This document shows, in pieces, positions 36,297 through 48,361 of a stretch of 64,000 bases of DNA. Location of the stretch: the NCBI GenBank assembly GCA_030789695.1, contig CM061142.1, positions 40,905,375 to 40,969,374 on the forward strand, in the 5' to 3' direction. The first letter of the stretch is position 1. The number at the start of each line of letters is the position of its first letter. The DNA comes from Scilla litardierei. Its lineage: Eukaryota > Streptophyta > Magnoliopsida > Asparagales > Asparagaceae. Below the pieces are notes generated by a model. The model made no database searches. It saw nothing but the letters and a program-made list of their open reading frames with translations, and was not told where the DNA came from. The translations under genes were made by a program, and so were the position numbers.

Positions 36297-39200
36297 TGTA
36301 ATACCCTGGATGTGAAAATACCATAATTGTGTGACTGGGTAAATGTATGACTATAGATGATTGATATGTGTATGTATTTAGAGATATTATAAGAGAAATG
36401 TATGACGTGAAATGTATATTGTAGCGTGTCTGTATTGGTGTAGGTGAGTACCTAAATTGGTTGGATGTACGTATTTGTGTGTAGAAGTTATTGTGTATGG
36501 TTGTATCTATATCGGGACTATATTTGTATGTGTGTGTGTGAATAATGTTTGGCTATGCGTATGTATGTTCCTATAGAGGTATGTGCGGATATTATATGAT
36601 TATATGGGTGGATGTATGTCAATAAGCATGTCTTATATTGTGTTGTTAATTATGAATATTGGTTATATGGTAGTGCATGGAGTATTAGCACTAATGTGTT
36701 AATAGTGTAAGAAATTGTTATTATTGTTAGTACTAGTATTGCTGGGTTGATTATGTTTAATGGCCTTGTGTATTAGTGGTGACATGTTATTGATGATAGT
36801 AGTAGTGTGCTAATATTAATATGTTTATTATTAGTATTGTTGTTGTGAGTATTAGTGGGAGTATTAGTATTAGAGGTATTGTATTCTTATTGTTGTTGTT
36901 GTTTTCATTATTATTAGAGTGTGGCATTTTTGTAATTGTAGGGGTGTGTGTGTATAAAGAAGAGTGTAAGGTAGTGGCATACTTGTAATTAAGAATGAGA
37001 TTGTTTGTATGCAGAGATGATAAGAATATGGAATGACACACGTGTAATTAAGTTTGAGTGTGTGTGTATAGTAAGATGAGAAGAGTGTAGAGAATGGCAA
37101 ACTTGTGATTCCCTAAGCTTCTAGAGAGAGATCTTTTAATTAATTATTCTTTTTTCTATTCTCTAATTTATTTCTCTCTTTCTACAGTCTTCTACTACTT
37201 TCTTTTTCTTTTCTTTTCATTTGTTGTCATCCTCTCTCTCTCTCTCTCTCTCCCCCCCTCTCTTTTTTCTCCCATGGGGCCGAATTATACCAAGAGCAAA
37301 AAAAAGAAAGAAAAAGAGAAAGAAAGAAAGAAAGAGAGAGAAATAAAGAAATAAAGAAGAAAAGAAACGGGAAGGAAATGCAAAGAAAATGAAGAGGAGA
37401 AAGAAGAAGGAGATGGAGAGAAAGAGAAAGGGGGAGGAGAAGAAAAGTTCTCATTAGCTTGGATTGAGGTAAGAGTCCCTATTCTAATGGTTTATTATGC
37501 AAATACATGTTAAATTAACTTAATTTCATGCAAATACCAAGTCTGAATTCGTAGGCAGATTCTGTTGCTTGTTTACCATTGTATATTTCTTAATTTAGGC
37601 ATTAATAACTTCTGCAAAAAATATGTCCTTGTAGATCCTGAAATCCTACACCAGAATCATATAAAATTTGATATATATTCAGCTCAGTAATTATGAGTCA
37701 GAATTCTTTCTTTACAACATGTCTGAATGTAATCCAGTCTGGACACAGTTGGGAAAAACTTAGATCAGTCCCTGCACACAAAACAGAAATTAGGTTCTTG
37801 GTCTCGTTGTAAATTTAACAACATTCTCTACAACTTTCCCCCAGTGCATGTTTTCGAGATTCTAACTGCAATATGGCTTAAAACAGCAATTGATACAGCC
37901 CCCAGAATCTGTCTGAAAAACAGTTTCGTCAGGTCTCACCAAACAATTCACCATAAATCACCTAGGTTGTATGTCTGCATGAAATTTTATATGTGAGTCC
38001 AGAACTGCTAAATCTACAACTTTATTTAGGAAGTTTCATCAAATACATAAAGGAAATAGATGATAACTGCCACTATTTATGACTGTCTGCACTTTTCCTG
38101 CAAGCTGAATTGCTAAAGTGGTGTTTTGAATTGTGCATTGTTGCTAATCTTAATTCTATAGTACATGATTATTGTTGTTACATGAAAGGAAGTTTGATTG
38201 GTGTGATATGCTATTAAATTGCTAATGTGATTGTGATGTTGTACTTGATACATACCATGTGTTTGTGGAAATGCCCAAGTGAAGGCAAATGCAAGAAATG
38301 TGACAAACACCCATCTCTATGGTTGTGATATGAGATAATGAGATATGTGGCACTACATGGAGCAAAGTGGCACGGGCACGCCGTAGACCACCTCTTGAAT
38401 CCATAATAGAAGCAATGTGGAATGTGAATGTGAAATGTGATGCACAGACGGATATAGGACATGAAGGTGGAGTGCACGAGCATAGACAAAGTGCCGCGGT
38501 AGGAGGCGGGAGAATTTACCGTTGGCCACCTCTTGATCTATTAGGTGTCTCCCTATTGATAACCGAGTAGTCACAAGACATGCCGGCATAGCTATGGGAT
38601 CACTTGCATTGCATTTCATGTTGCATCATGTACAACATTGTGCATCATTATGTATCATTACGCATTATGTGAGATGTGACACATATGTGCCTTGTATGTG
38701 TGCTGGGGTTGTGTATGTTTGTGCTTAGTAAGTGTTTTGTATATGTATTGTGACTTGTTGTGATATGTGTGCATTACGTGGTTGTTTCACATGTCATTCA
38801 TTTCTAAGTGCAACTTGGGATTGGAACATCAAGAGGGAATATGGCAACGGGCCTAGTAGTATGAAAGTGAGATAACGTGATATATGGCTATGGGTCATTT
38901 TAAATAGGATGATATGATGGGGCTATGAGCCAAGTGATGCATAACTTAAGATTCATCTGTTGTTGGTTATTTTAGTTGATGTAGTTGATGTTAATTTCAG
39001 TTATTTCTTTTACTTAGATGCTTATACTAGTTGTTTCCTTTCTTCCCTTACTCAATTGTGCACTTACTTTATTGTCTTCCTTGTAGTTGTAATCACTTTA
39101 TGCAATTCATCTCTTTATAGCTTGTGTTGTAGTTCCTTTATTTCATGACATGTTATGCATGTTTTCTTTAGCTTACTTGTATCTAATTATGCCAGCATTA

Positions 39201-39673
39201 TTGCATTCTTGGTTGAATAATATGCCATTAGAGTTGGGAATTCCTACTGAGTCACGTATTGACGTGCCCCACTGTTGTTTTTCAGGTGTTGGAGTTGGTG
39301 GCCGAGATGGAGTTGGAGATATGGTTGAGGTGTTCAAGTGTAGGATTGTTTGGTGAGGGGAGAGGTGAGGGATATTGTACTTTTGGGCTTTCTTTGTGAG
39401 GTGAGCTGCTGATGTATCGATGCCTATGATGATGTATATGTATGTTGACGATATATGGTAATGAAGTGTTTCTTGGGTTTCTAAGTATTTGTTTGTGTTG
39501 TAGTTTCTGTTTTTGGATGTTTGTGTGGAGACATTCCTGGTACTATCCCAGCAGTGCGCAGTGGACCTGCTTTGTGTTTTCCTTTTTGTATTTCCCTTCG
39601 TAACACTCGCTGCTATGGGATAACCTGGGACGGATTCATACTTCTCGAGTATCCTGGGGAGCGGGGCGTTACA
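36297..39673 (+). repeat. Block B LTR-c (3,377 bp)
   Basis: Starts TGTAATACCCTGGATG and ends GGGGCGTTACA, directly followed by the target duplication AAATG. It has the same purine-run and CT-repeat length changes that distinguish LTR-b and LTR-c from LTR-a. Confidence 0.88.
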
Positions 39674-40096
39674 AAATGGGTGGAAAATAAAAGTAAAAAG
39701 GCGTAAAATAAAAGAAAATATATAAAAAATGTAAATAAAAGGCGATAGTGCTCATCCCCCAAGCTAAACACAGTAGTGTACTCATTGCTGAGAACGCGCT
39801 GGTATGGTGGGAAATGTGGCCAGGGTGGGCGGGCGGATAAGAAAGATAAAAAATAAATGGAAAATAAAACTGTGCAAATAAAAGAAAAAGTGCAGATGCA
39901 TATGCATGGAGTGATCCAACAAATGAAAAATATGAAGAATCATGCAAGATTATGCAAAGTATCATATGATGCAAATGCTATATGGGCATATGCAAAATGA
40001 GTATATACATGGGCATGATGATGGAGATATGCAAAATGCAAAATGGGTCCTCCACCAAGCTGTGTAAGATTAGGGCCCTGTACTGACAGATGGGCA
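39674..40096 (-). other. 3' untranslated region of element 3, right part, with internal purine motif
   Basis: A-rich sequence downstream of the extra ORF. At 39751-39788 the minus strand carries AGCAATGAGTACACTAC followed by TTTAGCTTGGGGGATGAG, the element 3 version of the internal polypurine-type motif shared by all four Athila-like elements. Allowing for block B it lies about 1.4 kb upstream of the LTR-adjacent tract. Confidence 0.65.
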
Positions 40097-42282
40097 CTAC
40101 ATAAATAAGGGAGGGACTGGAGCAAAAATGTGATGTCGAGTCGCGGCACCACCCTCTGAAGGTGGTGATGGGTCCCGTTGCTGGGGACCAGGAGTAAGGA
40201 CGACGACAGAAGGCTCGATTAGAGTGTCGGTCGGTGGGGAAACAGAAGAGACGATATGCTCAGATAATAATGAAACAGCTGGAGTGTCGATAGGTGTAGG
40301 AACGTGTGTGTCGACAACGGAAGTCTCCAACTAAGGTGCAACCAGCTCAAGGGTAGAAGAGACAGGCCCTGCAGAAGCCTGAGAGTGAGGCACAATGAGC
40401 GGTGCAGGAGGTGAAGAAGGGACATGGGCTGTCCTGGGGGGAGGGGATGGTGCAAGTATGACAGTGGGTGCACGCTGATACCTAAGAATGTCAAGAATGA
40501 CCGTGAGGTCTCGCTCCACGGAATGCTGAAAAGTGGAGAACGAGTCTGAGAGGGTGTCAAAGGCATGTCGCAGGGTGACGAACTCGTGCTCCAACGTGGA
40601 AAGACTTGCGTCTGTGCTGTGGGAGCTAAGGGGTGGGCGTGAACTGCTAGAGACCACCCTCGTAGTGTGCCCATGGGCATGTGATACCCGGGGTCTGAAC
40701 TGAACGTCAGGGGAGGGCGGCCTAGCAGGGATCTCGGAGGAAGAGGATGTGCGTGGAATGGATCCGAGATCCGGTGCAGAAATAGAAGAAGCAGCAGCAT
40801 CAGGAATAGGAGACGTTGCGGCAACAGAAGTGGTAACCGACGCTCTCGGAGAAAACAGCCGATGCTGGTGCAGAAGAAGTGCCAGATAGAGGAACTGTGG
40901 ACCCTAAAGTGGTAGGAAGGGAAGTGAGAAGGTCCACAAGTGCAGAAAGAGAGCTAGCAGCGACGAATCCAAGATAGGTGAATCGGTAGGCTCGGGAGCG
41001 AAAGAACTGGCTGGCTCCAAAGGGGAGGAAGAGGTGAAATCGGGAGCAGCGGAGTCAACCATGCCCTCAGGCCTGGGCACGGTAGAGACAGAGGTAGAGA
41101 CCTCTGGGATAGAGGTGTGGACAGTCCCTGGGGTCTCTACGGTGGTGGTGGTGGTGGCGACGGTGGGAGCACTGACAGAAGTGGGAACAGAAGTGCTCCC
41201 AGGTGGTGGTGGGTGTGCAGGGTGGGGGTGGCTGGGCTGCCACGAGGGTAGCGATGTTGGGCTCATCCTCATCAGAACTAAGCATCCAGTCGTCGAATTC
41301 GTCAACGACCGGTGCTCCAGGTGGCTCAAGGACGTGGATGGAGGGAATGGGGAAAATACGGGGAGTGATCCAGTCAAGCATGACTGGGGTGATATGGGTG
41401 AGGGCAGGGCGGGGTAGGAAGAGGTACGGTTCGCGGTGGGCGCCTAAGAGGTAAATCCAGTGATGCTTACCTTGTCGCCTGATAATGGACATGTGGGTGA
41501 GCACATCCATCGTCAAGCGTCTAGGCCCGGTAAGAGTTAGTAGACGTGCATGGAGCTCTATGCCGAGCATCTGGGTGAAAATGGTGAAAAATCTGCCGCA
41601 GCAGATATCGGTGGAGGCGTGGGTGGTCTGAAGAAGGTGATGACATAGCCAGTGAGCTGTGCCGAATAGGAGGAAAGGGCAGAGGGTAACGTCTGGATGG
41701 AAGCGCAGAGGTCGAGTCTTCCCCATAAGATGTGAAAGCTCAGGAAGGTAGAGTGTCCCGACCTCTAGCCTAGAGAAGAGCGAGGTGGCGAGGTGGCACT
41801 GGGCATAACAGAGACAGGGGTGGACGATACAAGTGGATTTCACCCTGCTGGTGCGATATCCTTGCAGACCTATGATGCGATGCTAGAACTGCTTGGCATC
41901 GACGAGGTGGGCTCGAAGTCTGGGGAGAAAGCGAGTCTGCGGTCGGGGATGGCGGGAAAGTGGAAGTGGGCATAGATCACGGCGTGCATGACCACTATGT
42001 CATGGTCAAGCAGCTGGAAGCTAATGCCATCACCCGCCGGGGTGACGACAATAGAGCTCAACGCCTCAAGTGTGAGGTGTGTGTAGGTGCGGGCATGGAA
42101 GGATAGGAGGCGGTTAAAACCAATGACCTGGTAAAGCCAATGGACACACTGTAGGAGTGCAACGTGCTGGAGGGTGGGGATGTGTGCGAAGCGGGTGGGG
42201 ACGATAGCACGGTGGGACATGGCCAGAAAACGCTCGCGGTGAGCATCATCCCTGAAGACGATATCGTACATCCTCGGGGTGG
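40097..42282 (-). pseudogene. ATHILA ORF-1-like extra ORF of element 3, main part
   Basis: The minus strand carries the family block (FRDDAHRERF), a central globular region with CCGRFFTIF and RRQGKHHWIYLLG, a Pro/Ser/Thr-rich region, and a C-terminal predicted coiled coil (LEHEFVTLRHAFDTLSDSF) before a proline-rich tail. Frame changes occur near 41880 and 41200, with a stop near 40331. The first 16 codons of the open frame at 42325-42278 belong to the LTR of element 4, not to this gene. The N-terminal portion lies at 48094-48361 beyond that insertion. Function of the family is unknown; this copy is dead. Confidence 0.76.
42278..42282. other. Target duplication of element 4, left copy
   Basis: GGTGG here and GGTGC at 48094-48098 match at four of five positions. 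Omitting one copy together with the element brings the two halves of the extra ORF into the same frame. Confidence 0.65.
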
Positions 42283-43729
42283 TGATTCGGGATATAAATT
42301 GCATATTCCCCCTATTTCTGGGCATTTTATGTGTATATCATGTTAATATTGGCTTTGATACGTGCGTATTCGAGATATTGTGTAATATTAGAGCCTACTC
42401 TCCTTTTATACATAAAATACAATTTATATGGACTAATCTTTGCTTCCCTTATTTTTAGGTACTCCTGGGAATTTTCTAGATTTTCTGGAATCTTTCCAAA
42501 ATTTTTTTGGAGCTTGGAGCTATTTTTCGGGTATTTTGAAAGCAAGGAAGGCTATTCTGGATATTTAAAAAAAGAAAATGGCTTGTGGGCCGGCCCGCTG
42601 GCCGGCCCACTTACGCGGCCCGCTCTTTGAGCGGGCCGCTGTGTTCTAATTGAAAAAAATAATACTACTAAAATAAAGCAGCCACAGGCCCGCTCGCTTA
42701 GGCGGGGCATGCGCTCCGCGTGTGCCCATGCCTAGGCGAGCGGGCGCCCAAGCGCCGGCGGGTCGGGCGCCCAGGCGACCCGACCCGTAATGAATTTGGG
42801 GATATAGGGGCGGATTTTGCAGGTTTTGGGCTGAGTTTTCGACCTGCAGGCCCTCTTGCAGACCCGAAATAGCTGGGTTGCATTTTTATGGGTTTTGGGG
42901 GGCTGTTTTCAGCCCCAACTCTCTTAGGAACTGATTTTTCTAAGGCTTGGAGGCCATGGGGGAGATGGGGAAGCTTGAAGGAGGTGCTCAAGTGAGAGGG
43001 AATCCTTATTGTTTGAGAGATTGGTGATCTCTTTCCTCTATTTTTGTGTATTTTTGGTATCTCTCATTTGTAATGAACTAGTGATGTTATTTTTGTATGA
43101 AGATTTAATCTTCCTTTTTCATGATGATTGAGTAGTGTTAAATGCTTGGGTTGTGTTTCATGATGGTTGGTTGTTAATTTTAGTTCTAATCACCTCTTGC
43201 TTACTTTCATGTTAATGTTGGATGAATCATTAGGGCTAAGTTTATTGGTTAAGACCCAAGAGGGCACACTTTGAGAAAATCCATGATCCTATTTTGATTA
43301 GTGCCATGATGATGCATCCATCCTTATTGCAAATTATTGTGTTCTTGAATGCTAAATATTCCGATTGAGTTTCCTTAGCCGGATGATCGATTGAGTTATT
43401 TGAGGCATTAGAGCTTGATTGACACCAATCTTAGTGAGCCCACAACCCATGCTCTCTCTCCTAGCTATCCTAACTCCCCATTTGGCTCTCTAAACCTACT
43501 TACTTAGGTTAGGAATATAGATTCACCACACATTTTCCCACTTCCATTCACGTAGCGAGGTGATTGTCTCACACTATTAACTTTCTTAATTGATAGATTT
43601 TGCAAGTGTAGAACGACTTGTCCCTGTGATCCGACCCGGTACTCACCGGTTATAAATTTATATTGCATTGACGCTCCTACACTTGGGAGTGGAAGGCGTG
43701 ATTCCTTTGCGTGTTTTTCGATTCAATCA
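42283..43729 (+). repeat. 5' LTR of element 4 (1,447 bp)
   Basis: Starts TGATTCGGGATATAAATTGC and ends GATTCAATCA. A GC-rich stretch at 42585-42790 holds strong inverted repeats, including an 11-bp perfect stem. The U5 part has CCATGATGATGCATCC and ends near GTGTAGAACGACTTGTC. Confidence 0.9.
42615..42745 (+). repeat. Hairpins in element 4's 5' LTR
   Basis: GCGGCCCGCTC (42615-42625) and GAGCGGGCCGC (42629-42639) form a perfect 11-bp stem with a TTT loop. A second stem pairs 42688-42703 with 42730-42745 at 15 of 16 positions. The first hairpin is absent from the 3' LTR. Confidence 0.88.
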
Positions 43730-43731
43730 AT

Positions 43732-43749
43732 TGACGCCGTTACCGAGGA
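43732..43749 (+). other. Primer-binding site, decayed tRNA-Asp (element 4)
   Basis: TGACGCCGTTACCGAGGA differs from the intact site of element 1 at three positions, each G to A, as expected from cytosine deamination on the other strand. Confidence 0.8.
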
Positions 43750-43880
43750 CAACGGTTTCTATTATTTGCATTTTTGATTGATTTTGAAAGTTTTAGTGTG
43801 ATACTTCTATCTCTTAGTGTTGTGTCTTTCCATTTTATTTTTCCACTTATTGAGTCTCTTACTTATTTATTTTCATTTTC

Positions 43881-45496
43881 TTGAAATTTTTTTTGAAAAA
43901 CAAAATGGCATCATCTTCAGATTTTTTCGACATTGATTTGGAGGATATCCCACTCATGCCATACTTTCATGGTTCGGAGTGGGAGAACCCTCATTTACAT
44001 ATGAAAAAGTTTGAAGAGTGGATGTATTCTTGTCTTGGTGGGAGCATTTGTGATGATTGCATATATTTTAGATTCTTCCCCAATTCTTTGCAAGATAATG
44101 CTAGATTGTGGTTTGATTCATTGTCTCTCGACTCACATTTTACTTGGTTGTCATTTCAGGCTAAATTTCTCCGAGTGTTTCTGCCTATTTCCTTGGAGCT
44201 GCTACAGAGGTGGCAGGCCATGAAGCAGCATATAGAGAGCTTTACCCATGCTGATGGATAGGCCTACCATCAGGCTTGGCAGAGGTTCAGTGATTTGATG
44301 TTGGCGTGCCCACACCATTGTTTCCACGAGGATCATCTGCTGTAGATATTTTACACATGGTTATCACCATCTGGGCGAGATTTCATGCAGATGAGCTGTG
44401 GTGGAGAATTCTTTGATTATTCGACCGAGGATTCATGGTATTACCTGAGGGACCTTGCAGAATATGAGGACACAGTCCAAGAGTTTTCGAAGCAGCCTAA
44501 GGAGCCATCTATGGGCTCATTTCAATTTGACCCTATGGAAGAATGCGAAGTACAAGATGATGTGGTGCATTGGAACCAAGTGGAAGGAGCTGAATATCCA
44601 TATCTTGGTGAGCCAAAGGAGATGGATGATGGGGTGCGTGTCGACCATGTTGCGGACACGATGCATTTTTATATTGGTGGTGATGTTGTGGTGGATGCAT
44701 ATGAAGGCATGAGCGATATGGATGCTATTGGAGAGCCTGAGTTTTGTTTCCCATCTACTACATCTGCCCATTTGAGGTGTACAAGTGCATGGGACGGACT
44801 GCTGAGAGAGCTTTCTTCGATGATGAGGAGGATGATTTGGGCGAGTGAGCAAGCTTATGGACCATGACGGAGCCTGAGCCAGACCTTCCTCCTACTTCAG
44901 TGCAGTAGGTCTTATACCCTTCACCTCGGGATGTGCACCAAGCCATCATTCATGGAGATTTTCAGGATACACTTCATAGTATGTGGAGGTCTACAGAGCA
45001 TACACTTTCTGATAGCAAGGACGATTGCGAGATGGTCTACATTGAGCCTGAGCCATCATCTCCTCCAGATTCTCTTCTGCAGCCGATTCTCCCTCCTCCT
45101 TAGGCAGAGTATCATGCCACACCTAGTGCCATTATTCAGGGAAGTTTCCACCATATCATGCCTTGCATTTCTGTATCCCAATTTGCACTTAAGCATATTT
45201 TTGATTCAGATTATCGTCATTTACATTTAAATTCTTTTTCTGACGACCCATTTTGGAATGCTTTTGTTGTAGGGCATAAGGACATAGCTTGGATTGATGC
45301 AGCTCATCTCCCACATGACACATATTATCCAAAAGGGACGCTGGGAGTTGCATCGCAGGAATCCAAGGAGATCGGTGGAGGCCTAGCTCCAAAGCAGCTG
45401 GCGGAGGAGCGAAAGGAGCTGATGGATCAGCTACCTCCACCGTTATACATCCGAGATCCACCCTTCGATCACGGTGCTTTCTATCCATTAGTGTAA
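43881..45496 (+). pseudogene. Gag-like ORF of element 4 (several stops, one frameshift)
   Basis: The first 125 codons have the retrotransposon Gag core: FHGSEWENPHLHMKKFEEWM, then FRFFPNSLQDNARLWFDSL and a PISLELLQRW block in the place of the usual FYPPSKT. Stops follow at about 44260 and 44343 in the same frame, then an acidic region to 44867. A one-base frame change near 44860 leads into the last frame, with further stops, ending RDPPFDHGAFYPLV. No DLGAS protease motif is seen, so the 3' half is a Gag tail or an unrecognised domain. Start is uncertain: the ATG of MASSSDFF about eight codons in is as likely as the first ATG. Confidence 0.75.
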
Positions 45497-46670
45497 ATAA
45501 ATAAAATTAGTGTTTTAGTTTTACTTGCTTTAGTAGCATGTTTTCCGTTTCCTTTTTATATATGCTTTTGTCTAGGACCTTTTGTGAGATCTAATACTCT
45601 CCCAACATTGAGGACAATGTTTATTTTAAGTTGGGGGAGAGTGTTAGAATATTTAGGATCGTTAGGATTTTGATTGTAGCTTAAAATTTTTTTTGAGATA
45701 CCTCCATTTTGTCATCACCCATTGCTCTTTATTGCATATCATATTTTTCCTCCTCGTCCCTAAGCCACTAGTTTTATGCGTAGTCCCTACATGCTTAATG
45801 TCATGCAATTTATTTCGGATTATTATTTTGGTATCAACTTCTTAGATGTTTGATTGGCACGTTTTAATTTCTTTTCCATTTTGGAGTCAAATGTTAATAT
45901 GCCATGTACGAAACTATCTTATACGTCGTGATACTCTCTTTGAAATAATTTGGGAATAGTTTGGTGTAAGTGATTGCATGAATTAGGATGAATGGCTTAG
46001 TTTTTGATTGGAAAGGGTGTGGCCGTTTGGTTATGTTTTGTTTTCCTCCTAAGGAGTTGGTGGATGAGTTGATAACTCGCGTTTAGAATGAAAAAGAGAG
46101 TTAATATAAGTGAATGGTTTTCCTAATCAAATTGAGTAGCCAGTACCCCATGAAACTTTGGGGAGGACGCCAAAGATGAGATTTAGGGGATCATTCCATC
46201 CCTTTGCCTATATAGCGTTATCGTGTGTATGAAAAGGTGGAGGTGTTTGCATTTCATAGCATGATTGCGTGAATGCAAAACATAAACATAAAACATACAA
46301 AAAAAGAGAGAAAAATAAAAGAAAAAGAAAAAATGAATGAATAAATGAAAGAATAAGAAACATGAGTGATGCAATCTCATCTCCCACAACTTAGAGGAAT
46401 TTCTTTTGTTTTGGCCACTTCCTTGAAAATTGGAAACTTTGCCATTTGTGATATATCCCAAAGAATGTGATACATCACTTATTTCCTTACTTATCTTTGA
46501 ACTGAATTGAGGAGAATGTCATTTGTTGTTTACTTTCATGCATTGTGTATATTGGCTTTGAAATCACTTGGAAATAACATTTGGATTATGCCATGATGAT
46601 ATCTTGAGTTTGGTTCATGTCTTCCATTTAATCCGAATTTATCGCATATTTTGCTAGGGACTAGCAAAAA
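45497..46670 (+). other. 3' untranslated region of element 4 with internal purine motif
   Basis: CATTGAGGACAATGTTTATT followed by TTAAGTTGGGGGAGAGTG (45606-45643) matches the internal motif of the other three elements. The remaining kilobase is AT-rich with no supported gene. Confidence 0.7.
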
Positions 46671-46685
46671 GCTAGTTTGGGGGTG
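46671..46685 (+). other. Polypurine tract of element 4
   Basis: GCTAGTTTGGGGGTG ends at the start of the 3' LTR. It is a weakened version of the AGCTTGGGGG tract. Confidence 0.75.
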
Positions 46686-48093
46686 TGATTCGGGATATAA
46701 ATTGCATATTTCCCCCCTATTTCTGGGTATTTTATGTGTATATCATGTTAATATTGGCTTTGATACGTGCGTATTCGAGATATTGTGTAATATTAAAGCA
46801 TACTCTCCTTTCTCTCCTTTTATACATAAAATGCAATTTTTATGGACTAATCTTTGCGTCCATTATTTTTCAGGTACTCCTTGGAATTTTTTGGATTTTC
46901 TGGAATCTTTCCAAAATTTTTTTGGAGATTGTAGCTAATTTTCGGGTATTTTGAAAGCAAGGAAGGCTATTCTGGATATTAAAAAAAGAAAATTAAAAAA
47001 AAAAACAATGGCTTGGTGGCCGGCCCGCTGGTCGGCCCATTCCTCTGTGTTCTAATTAATAATAATAATAAAGCAGCCACATGCCCGCTCGCCTGGGCAG
47101 GTCACGCGCTCCGCGCGTGCCTCCGCCCAGGCGACCCGACCCACAATGAATTTGGGGCTAAATGGGAGGATTTTGCGGGTTTTGGGCTGAGTTTTCGACC
47201 TGCAGGCCCTCTTGCAGACCCGAAATAGATGGGTTGCGTTTTTATGGGTTTTGGGGGCTGTTTTCAGCCCTAACTCTCTTAGGAACTGATTTTTCTAGGG
47301 CTTGGAGGCCATGGGGGAGATGGGGAAGCTTGGAGGAGGTGCTCAAGTGAGAGGGAAGCCTTATTGTTTGAGAGATTGGTGATCTCTTTCCTCTCTTTTT
47401 GTGTATTTTTGATATCGCTCATTTGTAATGCTAGTGATGTTATTTTTGTATGAAGATTTCATCTTCTTTTTTCATGATGATTGAGTAGTGTTAAATGATT
47501 GGGTTATGATTCATGGTGGTTGGTTGTTAATTTTAGTTCTAATTACCTCTTGCTTACTTTCATGTTAATCTTGGATGAATCATTAGGGCTAATTTTATTG
47601 GTTAAGACCCAAGAGGGCATACTTTGAGAAAAGTCAATGACCCTATTTTGATTAGTGCCATGATGATGCATCCATCCTTATTGCAAATTATTGTGTTCTT
47701 GAATGCTAAATATTCCGATTGAGTTTCCTTAGCCGGATAATCGATTGAGTTATTTGAGGCATTAGAGCTTGATTGACACCAATCTTAGTGAACCCACACC
47801 CCATGCTCTCTCTCCTAGCTATCCTAACTCCCTATTTGGCTCTCTAACCCTACTTACTTAGGTTAGGAATATAGATTCACCACACGTTTTTCCACTTCCA
47901 TTCCCATAGCGAGGTGATTGTCTCACACTATTAACTTTCTTAATCGATATATTTTGCAAGTGTAGAACGACTTGTCCCTGTGATCCGATCTGGTACTCAC
48001 CGGTTATAAATTTATATTGCATTGACGCTCATACACTTGGGAGTGGAAGGCGTGCTTCCTTCACGCATTTTCTGGTTCAATCAGGTTCAATCA
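46686..48093 (+). repeat. 3' LTR of element 4
   Basis: Matches the 5' LTR from TGATTCGGGATATAAATTGC to GGTTCAATCA. The last ten bases GGTTCAATCA are present twice in tandem, so the end is either 48083 or 48093; the target duplication favours 48093. It lacks the 11-bp hairpin and part of the second stem present in the 5' LTR. Confidence 0.88.
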
Positions 48094-48361
48094 GGTGCTC
48101 AGTGGTGGAATGGGATGGGGTGGAGGAGAGGTGGTGGGGATGGGAGGCGTGGTAGGGTGGGTGGTGTGCGGTGCCTCAATGGCTAGAGGCACGGGTGTGG
48201 TGGATCGTGATGAGTCAGAGGAGGACAACGTATCGTCCAAGTATGGCTCGGGAGGGTGAAGGTGAACAACGGGGGTGTCGAGCAGGCCGGGAAGGGGAGG
48301 GGCCAGAGGTGGCCTTCCTCTTCGTTGGCTGAGGCTTCCTTGGCTTGAGGCGAGGATGCAT
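48094..48361 (-). pseudogene. N-terminal part of element 3's ORF-1
   Basis: The ATG at 48361 opens a basic N-terminus (MHPRLKPRKPQPTKRK), comparable to MPPRTRPRT of element 1. One frame change near 48300 leads into a Pro/Ser/Thr-rich stretch that runs to the element 4 junction. The reading phase matches that at 42277 on the other side. Confidence 0.75.

Larger units (their letters stand above)
19628..39673 (+). mobile_element. Block B: tandem LTR-internal-LTR-internal-LTR array with giant LTRs
   Basis: Three LTRs of about 3.37-3.38 kb are separated by two internal regions of exactly 178 bp each. Outer ends are TGTAAT and ATTACA, and a perfect 5-bp target duplication AAATG flanks the whole array (19623-19627, 39674-39678). 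Each internal region opens with a perfect tRNA-Ile primer site. The middle LTR is interrupted by E6. No Gag or Pol coding exists anywhere in the unit, so mobility would depend entirely on another element. The primer usage and 3' motif (GTTCGAGGACGAAATTT) suggest Ty3/gypsy chromovirus affinity; this is inference. Confidence 0.85.
42283..48093 (+). mobile_element. Element 4: gag-only Ty3/gypsy element in element 3's ORF
   Basis: Plus-strand element with LTRs of about 1.4 kb, a decayed tRNA-Asp primer site, one long broken gag-like frame, the internal purine motif and a polypurine tract. It lacks a protease, reverse transcriptase, integrase and ORF-1-like gene. LTR ends TGATT/AATCA are perfect inverted repeats. 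The shared primer site and purine motif place it near the Athila/Tat group. Confidence 0.85.

Noticed and set aside
42278..42325. N-terminal 16 codons in front of the ORF-1 frame in element 3
   Set aside because: They are antisense LTR sequence of element 4; the true N-terminal part is at 48094-48361.
44931..45230. Hydrophobic frame within element 4
   Set aside because: The Gag-like frame in another phase continues across it with matching composition, so this is an overlapping shadow frame.
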